The notes beneath the pieces are model-generated. The model did not search any database and was not told the DNA's origin. It saw only the letters and a list, made by a program, of their open reading frames with translations. DNA of 64,000 nt from assembly GCF_932526225.1 (NCBI RefSeq), contig NC_064042.1:11791040-11855039 (forward strand). The letters are read 5' to 3'. This DNA comes from Nematostella vectensis (taxonomy: Eukaryota; Cnidaria; Anthozoa; Actiniaria; Edwardsiidae). The position numbers and the translations under genes were made by a program. Positions 1-13,800 of the stretch are shown here, in pieces (position 1 is the stretch's first letter; each line of letters starts with the position of its first letter).

Positions 1-84
1 TTTGCCCGCATTCGTTTTATATAATGCTTATTTGTTGATTGTTGATGTTGGGTCCTGATTGGTTCATCCCTCTTGTCAATGTAG

Positions 85-1771
85 AAGTCGAACTCGGAAC
101 ATGATCTGGTATGGAGTGTTGGGCGGCAAGGAGATAGTCCAACGGACGTACAAGAACATTGACCAGCGAGTTAAAGTAGAGGCATGTATTCCCCATCCCC
201 TCTACTATAAACACTGTACGCAAGCTTCACATACGCAAGCTGTTTTGATTTGATCATGCAAATTGTTTCGATTCACCCAAGCTGTTTTGTCACGCAATAC
301 GTTAATTGTTAGGTATTGCAATACATAAAACAGTGTTTGGCTTGTGCTCTGAAGTGTTGTATGCCGTAGTCATGTGACACGTCAGATTATTTATATAGTG
401 GGTTCCTATGCTTTTTAGTGTGACGGCCATAGGATATCGCTCCCAAGCTTGCAAGGCATTGTGGTTCTCAACATTACCAGGTGAGTTTCTTATTAAATAG
501 CTACAACATCTAACAGAAGTAACAAAAACCACAACAACAAAAGTAATAACAATAATAATAATAATAATAATAATCGATTTTTATAGCGCCACTTCTACTA
601 TGAATCCAGTGGCGCTTTACAATATAAAAATTAAGGTAACAATATTTTATATAAAGTATTTAAAACTTAGTAACTTAGACTAAACTAACTAACTGACTAA
701 CTAATTAGCAAACTAACTAATTAACTAACTAACTAACTGACTAACTAACTAACTAGCTAGCCTAGACTAACTAACTAACTCATAGCATCTCAAAATACAC
801 TTGATATAAGAAATATAGTAAAAACAGCAAACAATTCAATAGAAAGAAAACTTAGTATAGGGGAAAATATATATATATTATATTATATTAATATATAATG
901 CTAGAAATGAAAGGTTCTTTAAAACATGTTAAAAAGCACTTCTGAAAAGATGGGTTTTAACCATTGTCTTGAATTCATTTAAACTGTCGCAATTTTTTAT
1001 GTTCAGGGGTAAGGAATTCCAGAGCGCAGTGTGTGAAAATGATTTATAGTCATAAGTTTTAAGATTGCACCTAGGCTCTACCAGTAAGGCTTTCTTTTCA
1101 GAGCGCAGACTTCTTCGTGGCACATAAGGTGTAAGCAATTCATTTAAATAGGAAGGAGCTAGGCCATTTAAAGATTTGAAAGTTAAAAGTAGTATTTTGA
1201 AATTTATTCTTTCGGGAATAGGCAGCCAATGGAGCTCCTGTAAGATAGGGGTTATATATGGTCAAATTTACGTACACCAGTTAGAATGCGTGCAGCAACA
1301 ACAAAAACGATAACAATAGCGACAAATGTAATGTAATGTTTGGCATTTGTATAGCGCACTTTAACATACGAAATGATCAAATGCGCTTCACATGTGACTG
1401 ACTTTACTCGTCAGTGGCATTTGTATAGCGCACTCTAACATACAAAATGATCAAATGCGCTTCACATGTGACTGACTTTACCCGTCAGTGTGTAGATACG
1501 GACTGCTCCACGCAGTTTACAATCATGAGTGACTTAGTGTGTAAGCATTGTCACTGAAGATGGCACCACAGGCCAGCGTCCCCAGCGGTTCTTTTACGTC
1601 CCCCAATACAGGTTAATGATGTGCGATGAAAGACGGGACCTCCGGCTTAACGTCCGAGAAGACGAGGGAGGCACAGTCCCCAATGTAGAGAGCCAGGCTT
1701 ATTACACCTCTGACCTGGGTTGGAACCCTGGCCCTCTTGCTTGAGAAGCGAAGCCCGTACCACTGAGCTAT

Positions 1772-1807
<36 letters not shown>

Positions 1808-4800
1808 CTGGACTTCAACAACAAGAGAGTCAGACAACATTATCATTAACGACATTATCATCAACAGTAACAGCATAGTCAACAACGACATCATTGACAA
1901 CAATATCAACAGCAATACGGCATAAGCAACAACAATGTCATCATCAACAACACTATTATTAACAATATTATTATCATCGGCTATTTTTCAAGTAAAATCC
2001 TTATTTCTAAATCAGAGTCAAAGTTTATTGCTCGAATATTTTATATAAGTTCAAAAATTCATCCTCATTAACAGTATCAGTAATAACAGTAACAACAACA
2101 GCAGCATCACTGATGTTTTGTTCTTTTGCATCTTCTCCTTTCTAGTTATATGGGCGGGGCTAACTTTTGGGGCGGTGGGCGTGATGACGTAAGTAAAAAT
2201 TGTCCTGTGGAATTTGAACGCGAATGAACGACTTTGCCATATGGTTGGAGTTTACTTGCAGCCGTTTATCTTTTGCACCTTTTGAACTTTTCGCGCTTGT
2301 TGAAGCCATGAGGTAACCGTCATTAACTGTTTTATTGTTTTTCTGCCAGGGATTTACGGATCCATCATTTGATGATAATATTTTGGAGGTCATTGCTGTC
2401 CTTGGAGCGAAGCAAATGGTAAGGATATCGTCGTCGTTTTCTTTAAAGAATGTCAATCATCCTGTAACGGCTGTTAGCTTCGGCTTGAAGTTACTAGGCT
2501 TCGTCGAGGGAAACTAAACAGTCGTCGGGGTGAGGCGAACCTTACAGGTCGTAAAAAACGCAAAACAGTGAGTTATTGTACAAACGATCGTAAACTGAAA
2601 TACAATTTACCGAAGTTCTAATTTACCCCCCTTTGAGACCGCAGGGTCAAAGGGATTAATTGACCATTTAATGAGTTTGTTTGATTGACAACTGATCCGC
2701 CTTCTATGTGAGGGGTGTGCTTGCTTGCGTTCAGTTCAGTATCAGAGTACAGAGTGTATACTCGCCTTTATCAATAGCCTTTAGCCTTCTTTTCCCACCC
2801 ACCCACCCGGTGGCAGAGAAGATTTATTTGTCAAGTATATTATGTTACTATGGTTTTTTTATGATGAATAAACTTCTCTCTGGGCCAAACAAACAAATTA
2901 CAGTGTCAGCCTTGTGTTCCTTATTCTAGTATTCATATTTAATTAGCATGTGTATGGATGATATTAATGGGGAATTAGAAGGGCGCGAGGGTGAAACATA
3001 CAATCATTTCTAATCGTTTCACGACTAATCAACAAATAAACGAGCATAGAATAACGTATGTAACATAACTTAAATGAGTTATGATATAATCAAGGTTTAG
3101 GGCCAAATCGTAGAGCTTAGTGCTCTCTAACCTACGTGGGCGTTCACTCAATCAAAGATCGTCGAGTATTCTACGAGGAATATCATAAATCTAAGCGGAA
3201 TTATAAAATCATAAATACGTTTTGTACGTTGAACATTGTTCATTGCCCACACATAGCGACTAACCTAGTAATGATAGAAGAGAGTTGAACTCACATATCG
3301 TTCCCACTTGTCTATTTCGTCCAAAGATCATCTCGGGTGGAACTTAACGTAGATCTCAATACGACTGGTAAAAAGGGGACGCTAAAAGTCCTTTTATATG
3401 TACGTGTGGATGCCAATAGGTCAGATTTCAAGGTAAACAAACTAACCTAAACATTATCGTAACTAACATTGACACTAAGGAGTGACCTATTCGTAATCTA
3501 ATTAGGAAGAGCTTAATCAAAGTTCATTACACATCCACTCCTTTGTTATTGTTTAACATTGAAACATACAGTGTTTAACATTGAACTTACAGCGGTTCAT
3601 TCGCAAGGAAGCTTCAAAATAATAACTTGCCAATAAAGTCTGACATCTGTGATCATCATCGTCTTTATCATCATCATTATCTTTTATCATGAACGATCTC
3701 CTCTAGAATACTACTAGCTACCACTACCAAAATCGCTGTTGCCACTTTCATTGTTGTCAGTTTAGCAGTAGACGTTGTTAGAAGCTAGCTGAAAGAACTA
3801 AAAAACCAGTTAGAAGTTTCGCTATGAAGGCTGGGAAATTAAATCTACTATGGTTAATGATCCATGGGCTACTTAAAGTTATTAGTTTTCCAGTACTTTC
3901 TAGCAAGACTGACAAATATTTAATAAGCACAGTATTTGTTTGCTCAGGAAATGTCAAAGGATATCTTCTACTTCCACGTTTGTAGTTATTTTTCCTTTTT
4001 GTTATATGGATGGCTGTTATGGGATTTCCGCGCAACTTCGTGTGTGATTTACAATGTTAGTGAAAATAAGTGGACTTTTTTTTGTTAATGTGGTTTTCTT
4101 GTCGAACTTTCATTTTCCCGTATTAAAAATGTTTAGACTTTAGAGTATTTCTAATGAAATTCCCGGGGATTTAAAAGGAAAATCTACAAATGTCGGCGTC
4201 TCACAAAGCCTCGACTTTTCCATGTCACTGTCAATTTTTTATTCCGCTGACTGAGGTGTCTGGTACGTTCTTGTCAGAAATAAATCACAAGTAATTACGA
4301 TTTGTTTGTCCATGCGGAAGTGATATTTTCTAGCAATTCGTGGCATCATTATAATCGAGAAACACAATGGAATAAAGCTGGTCTTCGTCTATACTTAGAC
4401 GAGAAATTTGAATGACTTTTATTCAAAAGGCAAGACATCTGCTTATGCTGCTCCAGAATTAAGGAGACTAAAGAAGGTTTAATCAGGAACAAGTGCGGCA
4501 TCGAATTGGAATAAAATGGTTTCGAGATAGAAAGGAGAACACAAGAGAAAAGACTTTGTGTCCCACATGGATCAGAATTCAACTATCTATCATATCAGCC
4601 TTCATGATGCGTATTTTGACAACCCCAGAGATCGTTTCATTCAGTTTTATCTCATGCTGTTTATCCTCTACTTGATTATTGCGATAACTGCGACATCCTC
4701 GAACTTCATCGTCCTCGCCGCCATTATACGAACGCCGTCTCTACATAACCCTGGCTTCACTCTCCTCGCTGGTCTTGCTTTTAGCGATCTTCTCTAGAAC

Positions 4801-7800
4801 AATAGAGAAAAAACTTTGTGTCCCAGATGGATCAGAATTCAACTATCTATCATATCTGCCTTCATGATGCGTATTTTGACAACCCCAGCGATCGTTTCAT
4901 TCAGTTTTATCTCACGCTGTTTATCCTCTACTTGATTATTGCGATAACTGCGACATCCTCGAACTTCATCGTCCTCGCCGCCATTATACGAACGCCGTCT
5001 CTACATAACCCTGGCTTCACTCTCCTCGCTGGTCTTGCTTTTAGCGATCTTCTCTTTGGACTGACAGTTGCCCCTATGCTTTCAACTGTGAACTATTTCT
5101 CGTATATTGGGGATTTCCGCTGTGAGTTTTTGCAGCTTGTGACGCTATTCACATATTCACTCGGTGCTATCTCCTTCTCGACCGTCGTCCTGATCAGTTT
5201 GGATCGCGTTATCGCGATAAACTATCACCTCCGCTACCCAGATATCGTGACTCTACCAAGAGTTTTCAAGATTCTGCTCTTTGTTTGGGTTTTCTTTCCT
5301 CTCATGGCTGTCACCTGGAGGTTGAACCCTGGGGGGATTCGTAAAGGGGCGGAGATGTTTTTCTGTATTTTATGCTCGTGTGGTATTGTATTCGTCGTGG
5401 CGGCAAACGTTCGTTTACTACTCGTTGTTAGACGCCATCATCGTGCCATTCAAGTACAAAATGCTTCGCGATTGACTCGAACTGAAAGTCTGGAGAATCG
5501 AACTGCGGACACATTACGCTATATGAAATCTTTGGTGACTATCGCCTACATCGCGCTGACTTTTCTTCTCTGTTTCGCGCCTTTTAATACGCTTTTTGTT
5601 TTGAATGCTGGTGACAGTTCTACGAACCCCACGCGAAGCATGGCTTATAATGTAGCTACGTTATTTGTGGGAGTTAATTCTACTTTGAATCCTGTGTTGT
5701 ACTGCTTGAGAATCACTGAACTGCGCCAAGCACTGATTCGCACTGTAGCAGATGTACGCCGGGCACTGGTCTAAGCCCACAGCCTTGGGGTTCAGCACTG
5801 TTGTATGTCTGGTTCGCACTTCAAATTAGGAACAAGGTCAACAATGTTGGCGCTGTTTCCACTGTACTTATAATAAGCATCATAGTATTGGCTAAAGATA
5901 ACAATGTTGACTACACATGATAACACACTATTGTTGGCTACCAATAGTAGTGTTTGCTACACACTGCATTGGCGAAAGGGAATGAATATTCTCTTGTCTT
6001 TTGTTCTTTTATGTTTTTTGTTTTCAAATGTATAATATGCAGGTGTTGCCAATATACAAAGAAGCTTTATTGATATAGTACTGTATTACTATAATGTGGC
6101 ATGTGTGTAAACACCTCTGTGACACGGAAGGGTTTCCACCTGGTGCGTTCACACACGAGATGGGTACCCTTTGTCCAGTCAATTACAGCTAGAAAAAGCC
6201 TCAAATGGTGTCAGCGGTATCATCTCGCGGTGAACCTTTGTTGTGATATAAGCTCTGTGTCTGGACAAACACGAAACCATAAATAACTAAATTAACGTTT
6301 ACAATTCGTAAATACGAATACAATTCTAGTTGAGTTCCCTTGTGTTTTCATAGTTAAGTTATTTTTCCACGTATTTCTGCAACTTATTTCAAGGTTTCAA
6401 AGTCCGGCGACCAACCATGATTGTTAAATTCATTTAATCAATGGAAATGTATAATAAGAAACGTAGAAATGTCGTTTTATTTTTATTTTCAACCGTAACT
6501 TCGACTTGACAATGCTACGCTCGCTGCCGTGGCCACCTTGGGATAATAACCAATTCGGCAATAATTAAAGAAGTCGATTGACATAAATATTATCAGCCAA
6601 TTGTTTTTTTACAAAACATACTTCAATGCTTTTTAAAACAAAACGGGAACATCTCTCCTAGGAGTAGTACTTTTCAATTTTCAAAATTCTGCGAACTCGT
6701 AATTTCCAACTGCTATACCCACTTTCCGTCGGTTTCCTTCCGTCATTCATTCTAACAGAATTACATTTGGTGCTTTTTTATTGGTCAGCGACTTGCGGAG
6801 AAAAGGCGTTATTTGAAATCGGTATTTCAAGTCAGTGTTTTGAATAACGGAATCCAAAAGGTGATTTAGTTGTTTGATACAGTCAGCGAGAATAAATGTT
6901 GAAAACCGCCGCGTTCATCAGGAAGCCGTCGTTATAATAGGACGTTTTCTATCTCCTTTTATCACTTGGCCCACCTTTTGTAGTCTGGGATACCTTTGTG
7001 TCTGCTTCTATGCTTTTGAGCAGCAAATTTCCTTCAGTTCTTTTTTCACAGCGACTTTAAATTTCTCGCTACGCAATGCGTAGATGTAAGCGTTTATTGC
7101 AGAGCTAAAATTCACTAATGCCACAGTCCATAGCTTAACCTTCTCGTTCGCAGGATCTGTCAGATTTGTAGCGCTAAACGGAACATAACATACTACAAAG
7201 GTCACCGTTATAATAGCTGTGGTAGTCGAGGCCTTGTGTTCACGCATGAGCCTGGAACCGATAATACTTTTGTTGTAAGCAACCGAGGTAAACTGTGCTT
7301 GGATCGCGTTTTTGTGTCTCACGGCGACACGGTACACCCTTACATAGATCATTAACACTGCCAGAATAGTTAGATACTGAATTATCGCCTCAGTGGATTC
7401 GTATTTGTCTGTGTTAAACACGAGTCCTTGAATGACTGATATGACACAAAGCAAACAAATGATTACTAAAAGCCTCGTCTTTGTAGCCAAGGCGTTGTAG
7501 CGGAAAGGGTAAGTTATTTCTACAAGCCGGTTCACTGCTATGGCAAACAGAAGATTAAAAGAACATTGAACTAGTATACCAAACACATCGTCTTCGAAAT
7601 CTTGTAATAGGGGACTCTCACTGTCTTTGTAAAGCAGATAAATAAACACAGGTTGTACGACAGAACACACGACCAAGTCGACTAAAGAAAGTGACGCAAT
7701 GAAGATATTCATGCCTCGCTGGAAGTCCGTGTTTTTGACAACTATCACCAGAACTGCAAGATTTCCCAGAACTCCTACAACCGCGGATAGGCCACTCAAA

Positions 7801-10800
7801 ATCGTCAGTGAAATCACGTGTGCAAGTCCAGTTACCATTTTACCAATCTTTTCTTCGGAAGGACTTGATTTTCCGTGATATTTCTTTCTAAAAGGCCGAA
7901 GGATGTTCACAGTTGTCGATGCTGGCGTCCAAGAACCATTGACCTTTCATATACAGAAGCAGCTTTTTATGCCATATTGTATTTCACCGCTTCCAAGTGT
8001 GCTGTAAACGTAATTAAAGAAGCTTTCTTGGCATTGTGGATTATTAAATTAAGTATAGTAAAAAAAGGAAATTAATTGGAGCATTTCTCATAGATATTTG
8101 ATGTTTATAAGCTAATTTAGACACCGGATTTTCGTAATGAAAAGACTCAAACCCCTGCAACTTTACGCCCTTTAGCAATTCCTCTTTAAAAGTTATTTGA
8201 AGGGGCACAGAATTGTAGACTGTTTTTGACATAACATAAGAGAATACTATTTCCGAAGACAATTGTTTTCGTAGAATAATTATTAGTCTTGACAAAGTAT
8301 ATGCGGTTTCACGTACCTTTCGCGTTTTGTAGTTTGTGTTTATTTCTTGTTTAAAGGCCGAGAATTCATTGCTTGCACTAAAGTCGCTGTGTTTTTATCT
8401 GGCCTAGAACTTGTTTTGAAAAGCTGTGTTTGTTTTTGGCCCTTTTATAGTGCCCATTACCTAAGAAATGTCAGTTGCTGAATTGCTACTCGCTCGCGAA
8501 TGATTAACATTCATACACAATCAGGCAAAATAATTAGTTTTTGCAGGGAATATGAGAAGGTTTCAATACTTAAAATCGACAAAAAGAACCAAATTAGTTT
8601 TTTGGCATCTGTTGAAACCGTCAATTTGAACGGTTGGAAAATCAGCTCAATCGTTTCTGGTGAAAAAAGACGTATACTCAGACAAGAGTAAACATTGAAA
8701 ACAAATTGTCTAGATTCTATTTTTAAGCTGGAGTTTCAGAATATGTTAACATGTATTTTGCATTCGTTGCTGTGCTAGGCTGGTGTTATTCTGCGCTTGT
8801 GTATCTTAGACTATGAATCCTACTCTGGTTTACACTTGATCTTTACCTTAACCTTGACATTTTAAACTAATTCAGACTGCCTTATCAGCATTTCAAGTAC
8901 AAATGCCAAAAGCACTACTGTTTTGGAACTTTTTCTGTCTACGTAAAAAAGGGTTTATGTTTGAAAAATAATTTTAGATTTTGACGACAGGAAAAACTCT
9001 TGCTATAATTATGAAAAAACTAAAAACAAGAAATTCGACAAAAATAGGAGAGTTCTTTTCTTGATACCTATCCCCGTTTAATCTACGTTCCAGAGTTTCT
9101 CACATCGAAGCACAACGAAGGCATGACGATCGAATCCCAACTGTCTTGACAATATCTAAAAAAATTACACTGACACAAAACATGCGTTTCATTTGTTTTA
9201 AAATTCTCTTTCCTTTTTGCTCTCTTTGCCTGACATTCTCAATTTTCAAACCTGCCTCTGATGTAGTTAGTTAGCTGTCTCCTATACGTCTCCCATAAAG
9301 TGCTTCCTATAATATCCATTTAGTCAATAAATTATTTTTTGCAGGGGATGTCAAAAGTGTTTGGAGGAATGCAGCACCACAGAATTGCTCAGGTACGTAG
9401 CCAATATCAACTGGGCGTTCACAGGACAGACCAGAAATTTGTTTTATCCGACATTCTGAACAAGCAGTTTTTTTGTTAAAGTTTGTTAAAATTTATTTTA
9501 AACCTTGTCAAAAAAAATTCAAGCATCATGCTTTTGTCATTTTGGGGGGTTGCCTGGGTAGTGCGCGCCAAACTGTACTGCTGTGCAAAGTTTAATACCA
9601 TATTTTTTTAGTGCCGAGTTGTGAAAATTACCATTATGAATGAGCCAGTGCCGGTACAGGTGGACGGAGAAGCCTGGATGCAGCCGCCAGGTTATATTAA
9701 GATCATCCACAAGAACCGCGCACAGATGCTCGTCAGAGATAGGGTGGGTTTGACAATTACCATATGTACACACTTGTCAGGGTTATGGTGGGTTTGAAAA
9801 TTACCATATGTACACACTTGTCAGGGGTAGGGTAGGTTGGACCATGAACATACTCACACATTTGTCAGGGGTAGGGTAGGTTTGACGATGACCATACACA
9901 CACACTTGTCAGGGGTAGGGTAGGTTAGACGATTACCATTCTAACAACACTTGTCAGGGGTAGGGTGGGTTTGACGATTAACACACTCACACACTTGTCA
10001 GGGGTAGGGTGGGTTTGACGAAGACCATACTCACACACTTGTCAGGGGTAGGGTGGGTTTGACGATGACCATACTCACACACTTGTCAGGGGTAGGGTGG
10101 GTTTGACGATTAACACACTCACACACTTGTCAGGGGTAGGGTAGGTTTGATTATGACCATACGCAGGGTCAGAGATAGATTAGGAAAACAATAACAATGC
10201 CCGGATGATTATTAGTGGTAGGGTACTTGAAAAATTACCTTGAAAGACGCTTGTCTGGCGTAGGGTAGGTCCACTGAAATCCGCAAAGATGGCCGTCAGT
10301 GGTAGCGTAGGTTTGACAATAACCACGTGCAGATGCTTGTCAGGGCTAGGGTCGGGAACAAACATTTTCAAGGAAACAACGAGAGCAGTTTTATTTGATT
10401 GTGTTATGTTTTAGGCGTTTGAGAGCTCGCTAAAGCTATGGACTGAAATCCAACAGGAGCGCAACGCTCTGACGACAGATGAGGAGATGGAGATACTTAG
10501 ATTGCTAAGCGTTGCTATGATGCGACTCATAAGAACGTAAGGCGACACCTTTGTCATCATTTACATCAGTCATTAGACACATCAGTCATTAGACACATCA
10601 GTCATCAGACACATCAGTCATCAGACACATCAGTCATTAGATACATCAGTCATCAGACACACCAGTCATTAGACACATCAGTCATCAGACGCATCAGTCA
10701 TCAGACACATCAGTCATTAGACACATCAGTCATTAGACACATCAGTCATTAGACACATCAGCCATCAGACACATCAGTCATCAGACACATCAGTCATTCT

Positions 10801-13800
10801 ACACATCAGCCAACAGACACATCAGTCATCAGACACATCAGTCATTAGACACAATAGTCAATAGTCAGACGCGCCTTCAGATACATAGTCATTCGGCGCT
10901 CGTGTAAACATGGTGCTGTTTTGTTTTCTAGCGTAAAAGGCACGTGTGAAGACAACCCTAACTCGGACTTGTACGAATGGGCCACTGCCAGCGCGCACTC
11001 GATAGAGAAGATCTTCCCTGAAGGTCGAGCTGTTGAGGTAAGAAGACGCCAAGCATACGATGAGCAAACATCCACGCTCAACACCTAAAAAAATGAGGTG
11101 TTTGTATAGCGAAAATTAGCATCGCGTTGCATCGCAAAATATGACTTAAACTCCTCATTATCTAAATAGGACTGTCACTAGATATGGTTTCTACGGGTAA
11201 CATTCACAACGGTTCTTGTATATATGTTTTTTGATACAGGTCAATGAAGTGCTTTGAGAGATGTAGACTCCAAGCAGTGGCCGCTGTGTCGCTCGTTTCA
11301 CTTCTCTTCCCAATAACTGGGCTGGAACGATCGACACAGCGGCAACTGATTGGAGTCATGAGAGATTAGACTTCGGCGAAACGTACTTACCATTGTTGAA
11401 AGTTAGGTTTTACATAGGTTGTTTGGCTTACAAAGCCATACACAAGCCATTACAAGACCATATCACTAAACTATCGAGTCTATCTCGTGACATCTGGAAA
11501 TATTATACCTGATTTAAGCGTGTTTTTATTTCTTAGAATATTAACCGCACTCGCTCACTGGATTTCCTGTCAAACGCTCGCTCAATTACGCACGAAGTCA
11601 TTTGGCTACTTAATGAGAAAGTCTGCCAACCGGTAAGCCTTTGGAATAAGTTCTTTATTCATTAGCATTATATTTCAAGGCTAGATAGAACAATACTTTC
11701 ACTTACTTTCACTCTAGAATACATTCACTGCGGTTAAGATGCCATCCTTGTGATATATACACCTATTTCAAAAGGTTGTCAGTGCAAATGGAAAATGGCG
11801 ATTAGCAAATGGCAGTTCTGCGACCGAAAATAACAATGCGTCTCGAAGAATATGATAAATATCAAAACAATTATCCATTTAAGGTTACCAATGCGTGGCT
11901 CTGACATTGCTGGACCTTATTTAACATCTTTATAAACGAATAGTTAGTACCCATAAGCCATTTACCATTTGCCATTCGCCATTTGCACTGACAGCCTTTT
12001 GTGAAAAAGGTGTGAATATATTTTCATATTTATGAATTTCGCTTGGGACAGTGAACTGCGGGAACACAAAGTTCAGTGTTTCTTCGTTCATGATTTTCAC
12101 TAGGGTTGAATTTCACCTGGGTGAACGGGCATTCTGCCGTTACTCCATATTTTTGCTTTAAGAATGATATGTTTACTAACAGGATAGAGGTACGTTATCT
12201 TACGTAAACTTACTCCCGTGCTTGTTACCATTATAATTTAAGCCGCTGACCGAGGAGCAGGAGTTCCGGATAGCAAGCGCCCTCGCTAGTGTTGAGCCTG
12301 AGATGCTGAGGGCGGTAGAAACGTTTGGCATGGAAGACTTTGGAGACGACGAGGTGGGGAGGCTAACATATGATTAACAGGAAGGGAACTAAGGAGTTAG
12401 GGGTAGCTAGTACTGCTTGTCCCATTATCTGGTGCTCTCAGAACTGATCGAATAGGCTTTGTCAGATTTGCGTAAATGTGCCTTATAGCGGAATTCGTTG
12501 TTGCGCGACCATGCGACTCACGAAATTCTTAAGTCATGTCTGTTAAAAAGTTCGACTGATGGAGTCAAACGGTCCGCATACAAGATTGTTCGCGCCGCAC
12601 GCTTTTGAAGCTTTAGAATTCTGTACTCCGACTCTTTGTCGCAAGATGACCATAGCATTAAAATAATTAATGCGTTGGTTTAATGGCAGGTACGAACGAA
12701 TGTTTCTCAAGATAGCAATGCGGGAAGCGAGCTTTTTACATACTTTTTCTATGTGAATGTTAAATGACAACAAACTATCAATTTCAAGGCCCAAGAGATT
12801 TGCTTTGTTAACATTATCTAAAATTGTATTTACTTCGATTGAAATATTAAGTTGACTGTTTAATCTTGTGGCTAGCCGTTTTCCTGTAATCGTCAGAACC
12901 TTGGTCTTCGATTTATTAAGTGGTAGCTTGTTCGCAGCAGCCCAGGACTGAATTTCGCTTACAGAGGTGTTTAACGAGCGTTCCAGTTTTGAGATATTTT
13001 GGGTTTCCGCGGATGCTGTGACTGTTGTATCGTCAGCGTAAAGATCAATTTTAGAGCTTACATGCAATGGCAAGTCATTAATGAAAAGAATAAAGAATAA
13101 TGGACCCAAAATGCTCCCTTGCTAATCAACTAATCAATTCCATGACTGTGTGCAGTGAAATGGGTTATGACGCAACAGTTAAAGCCATCGATTGGTTTAG
13201 ACGGCTGATTGACTACTGCTGAATGACTACACGCTATTCCCAAACGAGACAAAGATTTTGAATTTGCCGAGGTCGCGCAACAACGAATTTGGCTATAATC
13301 TTTTCTTGTCAATGTCTATGCAAATTAAACTTATCTAAACTTTTTTACTTTCTTCTCCAGAGGGAAAAGTCGCAATCGTCCAAATCCAAGAGTAGGTTCT
13401 CTTTCAGTCGCCTAAAGTCTAAGAAGCCAGAGATAACTAAAGCGGTCACGGCGCCTGCAGGTATATCAGCAACTGTTTGTCCGTTTAGTGCCCTCTATAA
13501 GTGTCCGTCTGTTTCCCTACAAGTGCCCTCTATAAGTGTCCGTCTGTTCCCCTAAAAGTACTCTCCAAAGTGCTTTTCTGTCCGTCTTTCGGTCCGTTTG
13601 TCTGTATGTCCTTCTATCCATTCGTCCTTCTGTCGGTCAACTTGCCCGCTGCCCTTTCGTCCGTGTGTTTTTGACTGTCTTATTGTCTTTAATTTTAATT
13701 GTTTGTGTGTGAGTTTTTGTCTGGACTTGTTTTGACTGTGTATCTGTTTTTGTTTCATGACTGTCTGTCTTGACTTTTTTTTAACTGTCTCCGTTCATGT

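Noticed and set aside
10556-10860. Possible CRISPR-like regular repeats
   Set aside because: Directly adjacent 16-bp copies with no unique spacers; eukaryotic minisatellite.
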